Positions 1 through 9,936 are shown, numbered from the stretch's first letter. The stretch: 64,000 bases of DNA from an uncultured Taibaiella sp. (GCA_937870855.1 CALMWT010000125.1:1-64000), one strand, 5' to 3'. The notes: generated by a model from the sequence alone, not told the origin. A program made the numbers and translations.

Positions 1-2985
1 TATCGGAACATGGATTGTATCAGTCGCAACGCTTCCGGGAACAAGCAGGCGATATTCAAAAGAATCGAAACTACCACTCTGATCCCAGTCTATCCATAGC
101 TCAGTGCTGTAGGTAGCGCTCGATCTTGTAACATTTATCGGATAGCTCTGACCTTGTGTCAATATTGCTGTCTGAGTCGGTACTGTATGATCTGCAAGCG
201 TATGACCTTGCGGGCCAACTGCTGTAGTAGTATGATTAAGCGTTGTGCCTACAATTGTAACGTTTGTCTGATAATTACTATTACCAGTGTGTAATTGAAC
301 ACCTGAAAGCGGCGAGCAATAGCATTGATAAAAAAGATTAGTATTGACATTCACGCTATTAGAAACGTCAAATCCTCCACCGTTGGAACACGTGACCCTC
401 GCCCGATAGTCTGTAGCTGCAGCAATAGTAGCGTTTAGCACCGAGCTTGTGGCCCCTGCAATAGGAGTCCACATTCCCGCACCAGCAGGCGATTCTTCCC
501 AGATAATAGAAATACCGTTTCCGATGGAGAAGCCGCTGAGCGCAATGTTTACAGAGCCACCCACACATCCTGCATAGGTAACACCTGTAGGAGAAGATGC
601 ATTTCCGGCAGTAGGCGTACCGCCACAAAGAGGTACAGAAAACTCATAAGCGCCCACATCGGGGGTGGTCCCACTTCTTGTTGCATTGACAATATCTGTG
701 GTAATACCAAGCGGTGTACCACGGTTATCAATTAAACTATTTGCAGGTGTAAGGTCTCCGATTGCCGGATTCACATAAAGCGGATTGGCAAATATTGAAT
801 TTGCATCGTTTCCACTTGCAGTTGTCCAATCTTGCAAAGTAGCCTGTGCAGTAGTTTGGTAGCCTATGCTCTGTGCACCACTACCTGCGCTATTTAGAAA
901 ATAAACATTGCTATCCGCAGCTATCACATTTGCTGGAGTCGCTTTATAGATCGCATATTTAGCACCTGAGCCGCCACGCGAGATAGAAACAATGTTGTTG
1001 ACGAAACGGATACCTGCGGCTGTACCTGACTGATAAAAACCATAAGTTATACCAGTAGGAGTAGCATTCAAATCATCTAATGAAATAGTGTTGTGATAGA
1101 TGTGGCAATATAGTGATGTTGTACTCTGAATACCATAAACAACGCCGTTGCCATTGATATTATAAATAGCATTGTTGATGATCTTATTCTCTAAGCCAGG
1201 AGTGCCATCACCCGTGATCTCAATAGCAGTAAAAGCGGATGTGCTCGTAGTCATAGAATCGAACACATTGTGAATCCTGTTCTTTTCAACGAGGTTATTA
1301 ATATTACCCGTAGAGATAAGAATACCCGAGGCTGTACCTGTATTCGTTCTGGTAGGACGTGAAATATCATTACCGCTTATTATCAAGCCACTGTTATATA
1401 AAGTATAAACGCCGTAGAGATAAAAGTCTTTGAGATTATTATTCTGAACGATGTTGTCGTTATTGATGGTACTGCTACCGCCATACACTGCCACATTGTA
1501 GTAACCACCGTTAATCGTGTTGCCTACAATAAGATTTCCATTTCCATTATTACCGGAGCTTGCCGCTGTAGTAGCAGAGTTGGAAAAGACGATGCCGTTG
1601 TGGTTTTGAGATGTTACACTCTTGCTTACATTAATGGTACAATTGCTAATTGTATTAGAGTCTGCACCATTGGTAAAATGAATACCCCAGCCATACGCAC
1701 TATCAGCTCCGTTTAGCACAAGGTTATTTATAGTGATATGGTCGGCACCGTCAAGTTTAATACCTGCACGGTTGGAAGAACTATTTAACGTACTGAAGTC
1801 AAGCGAATTTCCGTTTCCGTTAAAGGTGATTGTATTTGTGCTGGATGCACCACCAATTTGTGGAATGGTAAGCTGTTCTACATAAGGGCCGCTTCCTGTA
1901 GCAACATTAAACGTTACCGGACCGGCTATGCCACACGACAAGGCAGCAATAGCATGAGTAAAAGACTGAAAGTTAGTGCCACCTGTAGCTTGTGTCGAAT
2001 TAATAGTGTAAGTATTAGCAGGCATTGGGGGTGATACAACTACTGCAACCGTGTCAGAATAAACGGTGTTGGAACCACAAGTAACTGCCGCACGATAATA
2101 TACACTACCAGAAGTACCCACAGTAGCGGTGTAAGCAGGCTGAAGAATAGTGCCGCTCACAGAAGTAAAAGGACCTGATAAAGATGTTGACGTTTGCCAA
2201 TCATAAGATTGACCGGGCGTAGTGCTATTACCTGTAAGACTAAGGTTTACGCTACTGCCAATACAAATGCCACTTGTGGGCGTAGCAGATGCAGTACCGG
2301 CTACCGGAGTTCCTGTGCAGGCTGGAGATGTAAAAGTAAATTGGGTGTTGGGTCGAATATCCTGACGCGTAAAGTTAGAGGTGGATGTAGCATTTACATT
2401 TGAATACAGATACCGATAATCGGGAGCAGTTGCATTAGTCAGATATTGCCATGAAAATCCGCCCGTGCTTGGATTACCCGTTCCAGGCGTAATATCGAAA
2501 TGTACATAAAACTCTAAAGAACCACCGGTGTAAGCATAATTCAGACCAGTGAATCCAACCCATGTATTAGCTCCGGGGATATTGTTGGTGGTAGTGTTAT
2601 AATTTACTGTACTGATAGCAGAACCAAAACCTGGGAGATACGACTGCACATTTACTCCTGTGTTGTAGCTACTTAACGTACCGGCATTTTTTGCGTAAAG
2701 TGTTACTGTTGCTGTTGCGCCGTTGGAAAAATTATTAGCGTCAGTCTTGTACCATTTAATTTCTGAAATTGTTGCTCCTGAGAAAATTCCCGCCGCGTTT
2801 AGCTCCGCTTCGGTAAATAAAAGTGTTTTGTTGCTTTCATAAACAGTGCTTGAGGCCGTTGTACGATAGAAAGGTCCGTAGGTAACGGATGTGCTGGTTC
2901 CGGTGCCAATCTGCACGGTCGTTTGCGCTCCTGCACTAAGCACTATAGCCACAAAGGCGACTACAAGTGAGTAAATTTTTTTCAT
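1..2985 (-). CDS. Secreted beta-helix protein with GEVED domain, C-terminus outside window
   Basis: The frame is open from an ATG at 2985 to the left edge (995 codons, no stop), so the C-terminus is missing. Residues 1 to about 20 form a signal peptide ending near SAGAQ. An Ig-like stretch follows around residue 250. Residues about 400–650 carry many short Asn-rich turns (HITINNL, SNTISNC, NLIVGNT), typical of a right-handed parallel beta-helix as in pectate-lyase-like or NosD-like proteins. The last visible part (WIDWDQSGSFD) matches a GEVED domain, common in Bacteroidota surface proteins. A T9SS sorting tail would be expected beyond the edge but is not visible. Likely exported or surface-bound; the substrate is unknown. 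Confidence 0.85.
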   Translation of the reverse strand, partial: MKKIYSLVVAFVAIVLSAGAQTTVQIGTGTSTSVTYGPFYRTTASSTVYESNKTLLFTEAELNAAGIFSGATISEIKWYKTDANNFSNGATATVTLYAKNAGTLSSYNTGVNVQSYLPGFGSAISTVNYNTTTNNIPGANTWVGFTGLNYAYTGGSLEFYVHFDITPGTGNPSTGGFSWQYLTNATAPDYRYLYSNVNATSTSNFTRQDIRPNTQFTFTSPACTGTPVAGTASATPTSGICIGSSVNLSLTGNSTTPGQSYDWQTSTSLSGPFTSVSGTILQPAYTATVGTSGSVYYRAAVTCGSNTVYSDTVAVVVSPPMPANTYTINSTQATGGTNFQSFTHAIAALSCGIAGPVTFNVATGSGPYVEQLTIPQIGGASSTNTITFNGNGNSLDFSTLNSSSNRAGIKLDGADHITINNLVLNGADSAYGWGIHFTNGADSNTISNCTINVSKSVTSQNHNGIVFSNSATTAASSGNNGNGNLIVGNTINGGYYNVAVYGGSSTINNDNIVQNNNLKDFYLYGVYTLYNSGLIISGNDISRPTRTNTGTASGILISTGNINNLVEKNRIHNVFDSMTTSTSAFTAIEITGDGTPGLENKIINNAIYNINGNGVVYGIQSTTSLYCHIYHNTISLDDLNATPTGITYGFYQSGTAAGIRFVNNIVSISRGGSGAKYAIYKATPANVIAADSNVYFLNSAGSGAQSIGYQTTAQATLQDWTTASGNDANSIFANPLYVNPAIGDLTPANSLIDNRGTPLGITTDIVNATRSGTTPDVGAYEFSVPLCGGTPTAGNASSPTGVTYAGCVGGSVNIALSGFSIGNGISIIWEESPAGAGMWTPIAGATSSVLNATIAAATDYRARVTCSNGGGFDVSNSVNVNTNLFYQCYCSPLSGVQLHTGNSNYQTNVTIVGTTLNHTTTAVGPQGHTLADHTVPTQTAILTQGQSYPINVTRSSATYSTELWIDWDQSGSFDSFEYRLLVPGSVATDTIHVPI

Positions 2986-3195
2986 AAAATGGTTTTGCAT
3001 GTTAAATAATAGGGAAGTCAATTCTAAAATGGGGCGATAAAAATACCTAAAAAGCAAACGCTCGACTTGCGGGTTTTACTCATTTTAGCATAGGCATGAA
3101 TTCGTCATACAGATTTTGTGCATTCACAATAGGCACATTGATTTTCACCTCACAACTGTTGTAATTTTATCGTCTATCACAATGAGAATTATAAC

Positions 3196-5151
3196 GTGAG
3201 GGACTTACTTTTATTACTGCTGTTTATCATCCCATTGTCTTTTTTGGGGCAAGAAAAAAACCTGGATCGCTACGGCACACAACGCTTTGATACCGACACA
3301 GCAATCGTTTCGTCTCTTATTGACAAAGCCAAATCGTTTCGCCATACCCACAATGACAGTGGATTAATACTTTATCATACGGCCTTTAAAAAAAGTACAG
3401 AAATAGGATTTGTTGAGGGCGCAGCAAAAGCCCTTACGGGATTAGGACTTACCTATATGGACAAAGGTGAGTATAGAAAAAGCCTCACTGTTTACCGCTT
3501 TGCAGAACCGTATTGCAAAGCGGCTAGCAATACCAATGGGCGCGCAATAGTTGTTCTTTACAACAACATGGCTGCATTATATGGTAATCGGGATGTGACA
3601 GATACTGCAGCAATCTACTACTACAAAGCACTGGAACAAATGGAGGTGTACAACGTCAAAGACACCAATCTGCTCTTGCTTATCTACAGCAATTTGGCAG
3701 GGCGGCTAACTGCGAACAAGCAATACAGCCAAGCCAGATTCTATCTAAATAAAGCATTGCCTGTTGCGCAAAAAACAAACAATAATAAAATGCTCGCTAA
3801 AGTATATACCGATTTCGGAATGCTTTATGGAGCGGAAAATAAACTCGATTCCAGCCGCATTTTTTCAGCAAAGGCACTTTTCCTTTTTTCCCAACTCAAA
3901 GATCCCGCCTCAGAAATCGTAGCCAATTGCAATATTGGTAAGACTTTTCTTGAAGAAAGGAAACCCCAAAATGCAATTAAGTTTTATCAGAGAGCATTGA
4001 AAATAAAAGGATCAAAAGTGCAAAAAGCCATGATCTATAGAGGACTTGGTGCATGTTTTTTTCAAATGAAAAATTATCCTGAGGCTGAACACTATTATTT
4101 GTCGGCATTGGCTATTAGCGAAGAAGAAAATCTTACCAAAGGAATTATTGAAAGCAATAAAGCACTGGTAGATATTTATAGTGCAATGGGCAATTCCAAA
4201 GCGTCTTTACTACATCGCAATGCCTACGATACCTTGCAAGACAGCGCAGCAAATGCAAGGCGAAATGAACTTGTAAATGATCTGGAGATAAAATACAGGA
4301 CAGCAGAGAAGGATAAGGAACTTGCCGAACAACAGCTACTGTTGCAACAAAAAGAAAGTAAGATCAGAGGGCAAAACAGGTTTATCATTTTCATTACGGT
4401 AGGTTCTTTTCTAATCCTTGCATTAGTAGCTACATTGTATAGAAATTACAAACAGAAAAAAAATATTGAGCTTCTGAAATTCAAAACTGAAAGAAAAATT
4501 GCGCAACTGAAAGCGCGAATGCAGGGAGAGGAAAAAGAACGGGAACGAATAGCAAGAGAATTGCACGATGGCATAATGGTGCAACTTAGCGCAGCGCAAA
4601 TGAACCTTAGCACACTGATAGAAAAAGAAAAGAATAACAGTGGCGAAGAAATAGAACAAATACTGGTGCAACTGGAAAACGCTACGAAAGAACTTAGAAA
4701 ATCGGCACACAACCTGATGCCCGATATGCTACTGAAAGAAGGGCTGGCCGCTGCCGCACATTACTTTGTTAAAAGCCTGGAGCGGAGTACAAATATCCAA
4801 ACGCACTTTCAGCTTATTGGTGAAATGCCGGCACTTGCGCCAGATTATGAACTGATGCTGTACCGCGTTATTCAGGAACTTTTACAGAACATAATTAAAC
4901 ACGCAAAAGCAAAAAATGTGATTGTGCAGATGAATTGCCAGCACGATATGATAAGCCTTGTAGTGGAAGACGACGGTGTAGGATTTGATAAAAACAAGCT
5001 CGAAGAATTCGAGGGTATGGGACTCGGCAGTATAGCATCCCGCATCAAATCGCTACAGGGACATTTCAGTATAAACAGTGCGCCGGAAAAAGGCACTTCA
5101 GTATATATTGAGCTTGAAATAAAACAACTTCAATTTTCAAACCCTGTGTAA
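3196..5151 (+). CDS. TPR-containing sensor histidine kinase (NarL/LuxR-partner type)
   Basis: Predicted 651 aa. A short signal peptide is followed by tetratricopeptide-like helical repeats (about 50–350), a coiled coil, one membrane helix at about 395–416, then a HisKA_3 domain with the phospho-acceptor His near residue 457 (ARELHDG). The HATPase_c domain shows the N-box (QELLQNIIKHA) near 565, DDGVGFD near 592 and the GMGLGS lid. The TPR region is probably periplasmic. The start is GTG at 3196; the only nearby upstream ATG (3182) opens a 5-codon ORF whose TGA overlaps this GTG. The stop is directly followed by the ATG of the response regulator, so the two are co-translated. The signal sensed is unknown. 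Confidence 0.92.
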   Translation: MRDLLLLLLFIIPLSFLGQEKNLDRYGTQRFDTDTAIVSSLIDKAKSFRHTHNDSGLILYHTAFKKSTEIGFVEGAAKALTGLGLTYMDKGEYRKSLTVYRFAEPYCKAASNTNGRAIVVLYNNMAALYGNRDVTDTAAIYYYKALEQMEVYNVKDTNLLLLIYSNLAGRLTANKQYSQARFYLNKALPVAQKTNNNKMLAKVYTDFGMLYGAENKLDSSRIFSAKALFLFSQLKDPASEIVANCNIGKTFLEERKPQNAIKFYQRALKIKGSKVQKAMIYRGLGACFFQMKNYPEAEHYYLSALAISEEENLTKGIIESNKALVDIYSAMGNSKASLLHRNAYDTLQDSAANARRNELVNDLEIKYRTAEKDKELAEQQLLLQQKESKIRGQNRFIIFITVGSFLILALVATLYRNYKQKKNIELLKFKTERKIAQLKARMQGEEKERERIARELHDGIMVQLSAAQMNLSTLIEKEKNNSGEEIEQILVQLENATKELRKSAHNLMPDMLLKEGLAAAAHYFVKSLERSTNIQTHFQLIGEMPALAPDYELMLYRVIQELLQNIIKHAKAKNVIVQMNCQHDMISLVVEDDGVGFDKNKLEEFEGMGLGSIASRIKSLQGHFSINSAPEKGTSVYIELEIKQLQFSNPV

Positions 5152-5796
5152 ATGGCTATTAAAGTAGCAATAACCGACGATCATCCTCTTGCCATAAGTG
5201 GCTTGCAAAATATGCTGAGTGGCGATAAGCATATTGAGGTGATTGCTACCTACGAAAACGGCACTGCTCTACTAACCGGACTGGAGAAAATGCTACCCGA
5301 TGTGCTTCTTCTGGATATAGAATTACCCGACTACAAAGGCTACGATCTTGCGCAGGTCATCAATAAAGAATATCCGTCGGTAAAAATGCTGGCAATTACC
5401 AGCCACGATGCTCCCATACTTGTGAAAAGAATGATGCAGCACGGTTGTAGCGGTTATGTTTTGAAAAATACGCGGGTCAAAGAATTGATCTTTGCCATAA
5501 AGTCTGTTTACGCGGGAGAGGAATATATTGAGCCGTCGCTCAAAGAGCAAATGATGCAACACACAAAATTCAAAATCCAAACTCCTACTTTCAAAATACC
5601 TATCCTTACACAAAGAGAAAAAGCAATTCTGAAATTAATTGTACAAGAACACACCAATCAGGAAATAGCAAACGAACTATTCATTAGTCTTCGCACCGTA
5701 GAAAATCACAGATTTAGTCTTCTTCAAAAGCTCGATGTAAAAAACTCCATCGGTCTCGTGCGTGTGGCCATTCAACTTGGAATGCTGGAAGATTAA
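5152..5796 (+). CDS. LuxR/NarL-family response regulator
   Basis: Predicted 214 aa: receiver domain (about 1–120) with acidic DD at 9–10, phospho-acceptor Asp55 (VLLLDIELPD) and a conserved Lys near 105 (VLKNTR), then a LuxR-type helix-turn-helix (about 150–210; LTQREKAILKLI, NQEIANELF, RTVENHR). It begins at the base after the kinase stop codon (zero spacing), so it is the cognate partner of that HisKA_3 kinase. It should act as a phosphorylation-controlled DNA-binding activator. Targets are not evident from the sequence. Confidence 0.95.
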   Translation: MAIKVAITDDHPLAISGLQNMLSGDKHIEVIATYENGTALLTGLEKMLPDVLLLDIELPDYKGYDLAQVINKEYPSVKMLAITSHDAPILVKRMMQHGCSGYVLKNTRVKELIFAIKSVYAGEEYIEPSLKEQMMQHTKFKIQTPTFKIPILTQREKAILKLIVQEHTNQEIANELFISLRTVENHRFSLLQKLDVKNSIGLVRVAIQLGMLED

Positions 5797-5801
5797 GGAG
5801 A

Positions 5802-6806
5802 CTATAGTATTTGTTGGGCTTCCTGTTGCAGCAGCGCTTTATCTATAGGCACTACCCCCACCTGCTCGCATACCAACCCACCTGCAAGGTTTGAAATCTC
5901 TGCCATCAGGTGCGCATCTTTTGTAAGTGTATAAACAAGCGCCGCTGTTGCAATTACAGTATCGCCCGCGCCTGATACATCCGCAATGTTGCGAATGTGC
6001 GAAGGAATAATTGCTGCACTATTTTGATTGTTGAAATAAACGCCTTTTTCAGAAAGGGTGATAAATGTTACCTGGTGGTTTAGAATGTTTTTCAATTTTT
6101 CATTCACTTCGCTTAGCGTTTCCACATTCACTTCTTCAACTGCTACATTCAACCCTTCTCTTACTTCTTTCAGGTTCGGTTTGAAAATCGTTACATCTTT
6201 ATAAGAAAGGAAATTTTTTCGTTTCGGGTCCACGGCTGTAACCAATCCAAGTTCTTTGCAATGCTCTGTAATTCGGTGAATGACATTTTCCTTCAGCACG
6301 CCTTTGTTGTAATCTTCAAAAATAAGTACGTCTGGTTTTTCGATTTGAAGAAACCGTAGCACTTTATCTATGAACGGATGTTCTTCTTCTGTGTAAAGCT
6401 CCTCGCTTACTTCATCATCCAAGCGCATCATCTGTTGGTTGCGGCTAATGACGCGTGTCTTTGTAGTTGTAGTGCGGTGCTTACTCAGCATGATAAGGTC
6501 TGTACGAATGCCTGCATCCTCTGTCAATTGTTTCAACAATGCACCGTCTTTATCATCTCCCACCACACTTGCCAAGGTCACTTTTGCGCCAAGGCTTTTA
6601 CAATTCAATGCTACGTTTGCCGCGCCACCAAGTCTGCTTTCTCTCTTTTGCAATGCTACAATTGGAACAGGAGCTTCGGGAGAAATACGATCTACCTCAC
6701 CCCACCAATAATTATCGAGCATCACATCGCCTACTACCACTACATGTAGTTGCTGTATGCTTTCAAATAAATGCGCTAATTCTTCTTTATGGATTCGCTG
6801 CGTCAC
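5802..6806 (-). CDS. hldE: D-glycero-beta-D-manno-heptose-7-phosphate kinase (RfaE domain I)
   Basis: Predicted 334 aa, a PfkB/ribokinase-family sugar kinase matching the kinase half of HldE/RfaE. Visible motifs are VVVGDVMLDNYWWG at the N-terminus, RLGGAANVALN near residue 58 and the catalytic DVSGAGDT near 280. The nucleotidyltransferase half is absent, so this is the stand-alone kinase (often called hldA or rfaE1). It phosphorylates heptose-7-phosphate in the ADP-heptose branch of lipopolysaccharide synthesis. The start is a GTG at 6806 that lies inside the last 20 bases of the upstream permease gene, suggesting coupled translation. It converges with the LuxR regulator gene with only 5 bases between stops. 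Confidence 0.9.
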   Translation of the reverse strand: MTQRIHKEELAHLFESIQQLHVVVVGDVMLDNYWWGEVDRISPEAPVPIVALQKRESRLGGAANVALNCKSLGAKVTLASVVGDDKDGALLKQLTEDAGIRTDLIMLSKHRTTTTKTRVISRNQQMMRLDDEVSEELYTEEEHPFIDKVLRFLQIEKPDVLIFEDYNKGVLKENVIHRITEHCKELGLVTAVDPKRKNFLSYKDVTIFKPNLKEVREGLNVAVEEVNVETLSEVNEKLKNILNHQVTFITLSEKGVYFNNQNSAAIIPSHIRNIADVSGAGDTVIATAALVYTLTKDAHLMAEISNLAGGLVCEQVGVVPIDKALLQQEAQQIL

Positions 6807-8229
6807 TTTTCTTTTCTATAAAATAGTAAATGGGAATGCCTATCAAAACAATGATAAATCCTGGCCACGTAAACTCAGGTTTAAACCATAAAAGCAAACC
6901 GCAAAAAGTGAGACCCATAATAATGTACAGAGCGGGCAGCAAGGGATAACCAAACGCTTTATAAGGTCGCTCTGCATCTGGCCTTTTTCTACGAAGAATA
7001 AAAATTCCGGCAATAGTCAACACATAAAATATCACTACTACAAAGGAGATCATGTCGAGTAAATCTCCATAGCGTCCACTCAGACAAAGAATAGAAGCCA
7101 CCAAACATTGCGACCACAATGCCCATTGGGGTACACCTTGCTTATTAAGCTTTGCAGCCTTGCGAAAAAACAAACCATCCTGGGCCATTGTATAATACAC
7201 GCGGGCACCTGCAAGTATCAAACCATTGTTGCAACCAAATGTAGAGATCATGATAAGTCCGGCAATGGCGAAGCGGCCGTTGTCGCCAAAAATTTGATTG
7301 GCTGCTGCTACTGCAAGACGATCTTCCTCTGGAAAAGCAATTTCACGAAGTGGGAGAACATTCAGATACATAAGATTGGTAGTAACATAAAGAATGGTCA
7401 CTACAAATGTTCCGAGAAACAAGCTCAACCCGATATTGCGTTGCGGGTTTTTAATCTCACCTGCAACGAAGGTTACATTGTTCCAGGCATCGCTGCTAAA
7501 TACGGAGCCAACCATAGCAGCTGCAATAGCACCAAGCAAAGCCACTCCTGAAATACTTGTCCAATCTCCGGGAACTTTTTGTCCGTTTTCATTTACCGAT
7601 CCAAAATCCTGCGCAGCATTAAAACCGGTTTGCCAGTTTTCTGCAAAGAAGCTTTGATCAACTAGCAAAAACCCAAACAATATCAATCCAAATAAGGCAA
7701 TCAATTTTGAAAGTGTAAAGACTAACTGAATCGATTTTCCTTCTTTAACGCCGCGAGAATTAATGTAAGTAAGCAGAACGATGACACCTATTGCTACCAG
7801 ATGAGCAGGATAAATTTTGATGACTCCTGAGTAAAGAATATTATCGTTGGTAAGGTTTAGGACAGGGAAAAAATAACCTGAAAATTTTGCAAAAGCAATT
7901 GCCACCGCTGCAATAGTTGCGGTTTGTATCACCGCAAAAAGACTCCAGCCGTAAAGGAAACCGATTAGCTTGTTGTAAGATTCCTTGAGGTAAACATATT
8001 GACCGCCAGCCTTCGGAAACATACCACTCAACTCACCATAACTCACCGCAGCGGTAATAGTCATAATACCTGTAATAACCCAGACCGCAATAATCCAACC
8101 TGCACTCCCTACATTTCGGGCTATGTCTGCACCTACTATAAAAATGCCTGAGCCTATCATGGAGCCTATAACCAGCAAGGCTCCGTCAAACAAACTAAGC
8201 GACCTGTGAAATTCCGGTTTGTTTTCCAA
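6787..8229 (-). CDS. APC-family amino-acid permease
   Basis: Predicted 480 aa with about 12 hydrophobic segments. The N-terminus shows the APC signature (IGSMIGSGIFIVGADIA) and TM3 has the GELSGMFPKAGGQYVYL motif of LAT/amino-acid transporters. It should be an inner-membrane amino-acid:proton symporter or exchanger; the substrate cannot be read. The first in-frame start is TTG (8229), immediately preceded by a CA dinucleotide tract; an ATG at 8261 lies out of frame by two bases. The 3' end overlaps the heptose kinase gene by 20 bases. Confidence 0.9.
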   Translation of the reverse strand: MENKPEFHRSLSLFDGALLVIGSMIGSGIFIVGADIARNVGSAGWIIAVWVITGIMTITAAVSYGELSGMFPKAGGQYVYLKESYNKLIGFLYGWSLFAVIQTATIAAVAIAFAKFSGYFFPVLNLTNDNILYSGVIKIYPAHLVAIGVIVLLTYINSRGVKEGKSIQLVFTLSKLIALFGLILFGFLLVDQSFFAENWQTGFNAAQDFGSVNENGQKVPGDWTSISGVALLGAIAAAMVGSVFSSDAWNNVTFVAGEIKNPQRNIGLSLFLGTFVVTILYVTTNLMYLNVLPLREIAFPEEDRLAVAAANQIFGDNGRFAIAGLIMISTFGCNNGLILAGARVYYTMAQDGLFFRKAAKLNKQGVPQWALWSQCLVASILCLSGRYGDLLDMISFVVVIFYVLTIAGIFILRRKRPDAERPYKAFGYPLLPALYIIMGLTFCGLLLWFKPEFTWPGFIIVLIGIPIYYFIEKKSDAANP

Positions 8230-8242
8230 GTGTGTGTGTGTG
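8230..8242 (-). repeat. CA/TG dinucleotide tract abutting a start codon
   Basis: Thirteen bases of alternating GT on the plus strand (CA on the coding strand) sit directly before the TTG start of the permease gene. An ATG at 8259–8261 lies upstream of the tract; with the present tract length it is out of frame with the permease, and loss of one dinucleotide would put it in frame. Confidence 0.8.
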
Positions 8243-8355
8243 TTTTGCGAACCGAAATCATATCCTACGCATCGTCAGAGAAAAGCGAGATGCGAATGCT
8301 ATGATGTAAGATTCATCTGTGATTAATACTGATTAAACTTCTCAGATGAAAAATA

Positions 8356-8976
8356 CTATTTTTTCTTTGTGGTATCGTCTGTCTTTTTAGCCCGCTCATT
8401 CATTCCCTTTATCACATCGGCTGTGATGTTGAGCTTTTTGTTTGCTAAAAGTATCTGGCTGCCCACCTGTGAGTAGGAAAGAATATAATCGTAGCCTTTA
8501 CTCTTGTTGTAGTCTTCCAGAAAACTATTCAGATCGTCGTGCAGTTTTTGATTGAAAGCATCTTTCTCTTTCAGCAATTGTTCGGTCAATGCCTGCTCGC
8601 GCAACTGAAGGCTTTGCTGCATTTGTGCTAATTGCTTTTGGGTTGCTTCGCCTTCAGCCTGAGTGATACTGTTGCTTTGAACCTTTCTTTGAAAATCTGC
8701 TACACGACTTTGAAACTGCTGTGCCGACCGCTCAAGTTCACTTTGCATACCCGTTTGGCGTTTATTAAATTCTTCTCTTTTGGACTTTAAAAAATCATAG
8801 TTGGCTTCAAAGGTATCTATGTCAACATACGCCACGCGAAAACTGCCGGCATCAGCCTTCAGAGAAGAAGTGTTGGGTGATGTTGCATTACCCTTATTGC
8901 CGGAAAAGTGTAAGAGGAAAAGCACGAGCACTCCCGCTAAGGCAAGCGCACTAAGAATTGTTGCAATATTTTTCAT
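8356..8976 (-). CDS. OmpH/Skp-family periplasmic chaperone-like protein
   Basis: Predicted 206 aa. An N-terminal hydrophobic segment (about 5–24) acts as signal or anchor. Residues 45–55 (FRVAYVDIDTFEANYDF) resemble the OmpH/Skp start, where the family reads vayVd. A long charged coiled-coil region (about 65–155) rich in Gln and Glu follows, as in the tentacle helices of Skp, and the C-terminus is Lys-rich. Family role: holding unfolded outer-membrane proteins in the periplasm. It lies downstream of tonB on the same strand, separated by a strong terminator, so it is probably transcribed separately. Confidence 0.82.
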   Translation of the reverse strand: MKNIATILSALALAGVLVLFLLHFSGNKGNATSPNTSSLKADAGSFRVAYVDIDTFEANYDFLKSKREEFNKRQTGMQSELERSAQQFQSRVADFQRKVQSNSITQAEGEATQKQLAQMQQSLQLREQALTEQLLKEKDAFNQKLHDDLNSFLEDYNKSKGYDYILSYSQVGSQILLANKKLNITADVIKGMNERAKKTDDTTKKK

Positions 8977-9083
8977 TTAAAAAAACTGTTGGCGGTTAAG
9001 TTGTGGGTGAAAATTAGTGGACAAAAATAACATCTGCCTTCATACTTGTATCGCTTACAACGGAAAAAGGTTGGTTATTGGTA

Positions 9084-9115
9084 TAAAAAAAAGCTATCCC
9101 GTTTAAAGAATAGCT
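9084..9115 (-). terminator. Rho-independent terminator after tonB
   Basis: On the minus strand an 8-bp stem (AGCTATTC paired with GGATAGCT, one G·T) with an 8-base loop is followed by eight T. It lies 24 bases past the tonB stop. Confidence 0.85.
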
Positions 9116-9138
9116 CCTTCTGAATTTGTTTGTTGGTA

Positions 9139-9936
9139 TTATTCCAGTCTAAAACTTATAGGAAGTGTGTAGTAAACTTTTACAGCTTTACCATTTTGCT
9201 TACCGGGCTTCCACTTTGGCATTTTCATAACCACGCGTTTTGCTTCTTCGTCACATCCGCCGCCAATGCCTTTCACAACATTCACATCAGACACTTCGCC
9301 TTGCTCATCTACAACGAAACGCACAGTTACGCGACCCTGAATGTTATTTTCCTTTGCCAATTCCGGATAGCGAATGTTTTTTGAAAGAAACTCATTCACA
9401 TTTACAGAAGGCTCTGGCATTTGCTCTACATAAGTAAAAATCTGCGGTGGCGGTGCTTCTACAGCTCCTGTTCCCGGTCCCGGATCAACGATGCCCGGGT
9501 CTATTCCGTTAGGATCGCCTTCCTGAGTTTTGATACCGGCAGATTTATCCTTCATTTCCTCTATGGGTGGTGGCTTTTCTTGCTCCTGTACCTCTTCATC
9601 TTTTTTGATAACCGGTGGTGTAAACTTTACCGTTGGCTTTACTGGAGGTGGTGGCTCTGGAGGTGGTGGCGGGGGCGGTGGCTTTGTAGGATCTATAGGC
9701 GGTGGTTCAGCCAATGTTACTTCTTTTATCATGGCAACCTTTCTGTTATCGTCCTTATTGAGATTAGAAATAATAGCGTAGGTGCCCGTTGCCAAACCTA
9801 TACCGGCTAACACCAGCATAGATCGTAAAACACGTTTCGGATAGTTCTTGCGTAACTCATAGCCGCCGTAGCTTTTATTACGACCCTCGAATAAAATATC
9901 GAGGTAATCGCTTTTGAGTATTTTATTAATATCCAT
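9139..9936 (-). CDS. tonB: TonB energy-transducing protein
   Basis: Predicted 265 aa. A short cytoplasmic N-terminus includes the Bacteroidota-typical LFEGRNKSYGGYELRKNYP. One membrane helix lies at about 36–56, then a proline-rich periplasmic linker (about 75–150, with long Pro runs and PPPPEPPPPVKP), then a TonB C-terminal domain (about 175–265) with RYPELAKEN, GRVTVRFVVDEQG and a terminal YTLPISF strand. It transmits proton-motive force from ExbB/ExbD to outer-membrane TonB-dependent receptors. It is last in the exbB-exbD-exbD-tonB gene order on the minus strand and is followed by a strong terminator. Confidence 0.95.
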   Translation of the reverse strand: MDINKILKSDYLDILFEGRNKSYGGYELRKNYPKRVLRSMLVLAGIGLATGTYAIISNLNKDDNRKVAMIKEVTLAEPPPIDPTKPPPPPPPPEPPPPVKPTVKFTPPVIKKDEEVQEQEKPPPIEEMKDKSAGIKTQEGDPNGIDPGIVDPGPGTGAVEAPPPQIFTYVEQMPEPSVNVNEFLSKNIRYPELAKENNIQGRVTVRFVVDEQGEVSDVNVVKGIGGGCDEEAKRVVMKMPKWKPGKQNGKAVKVYYTLPISFRLE

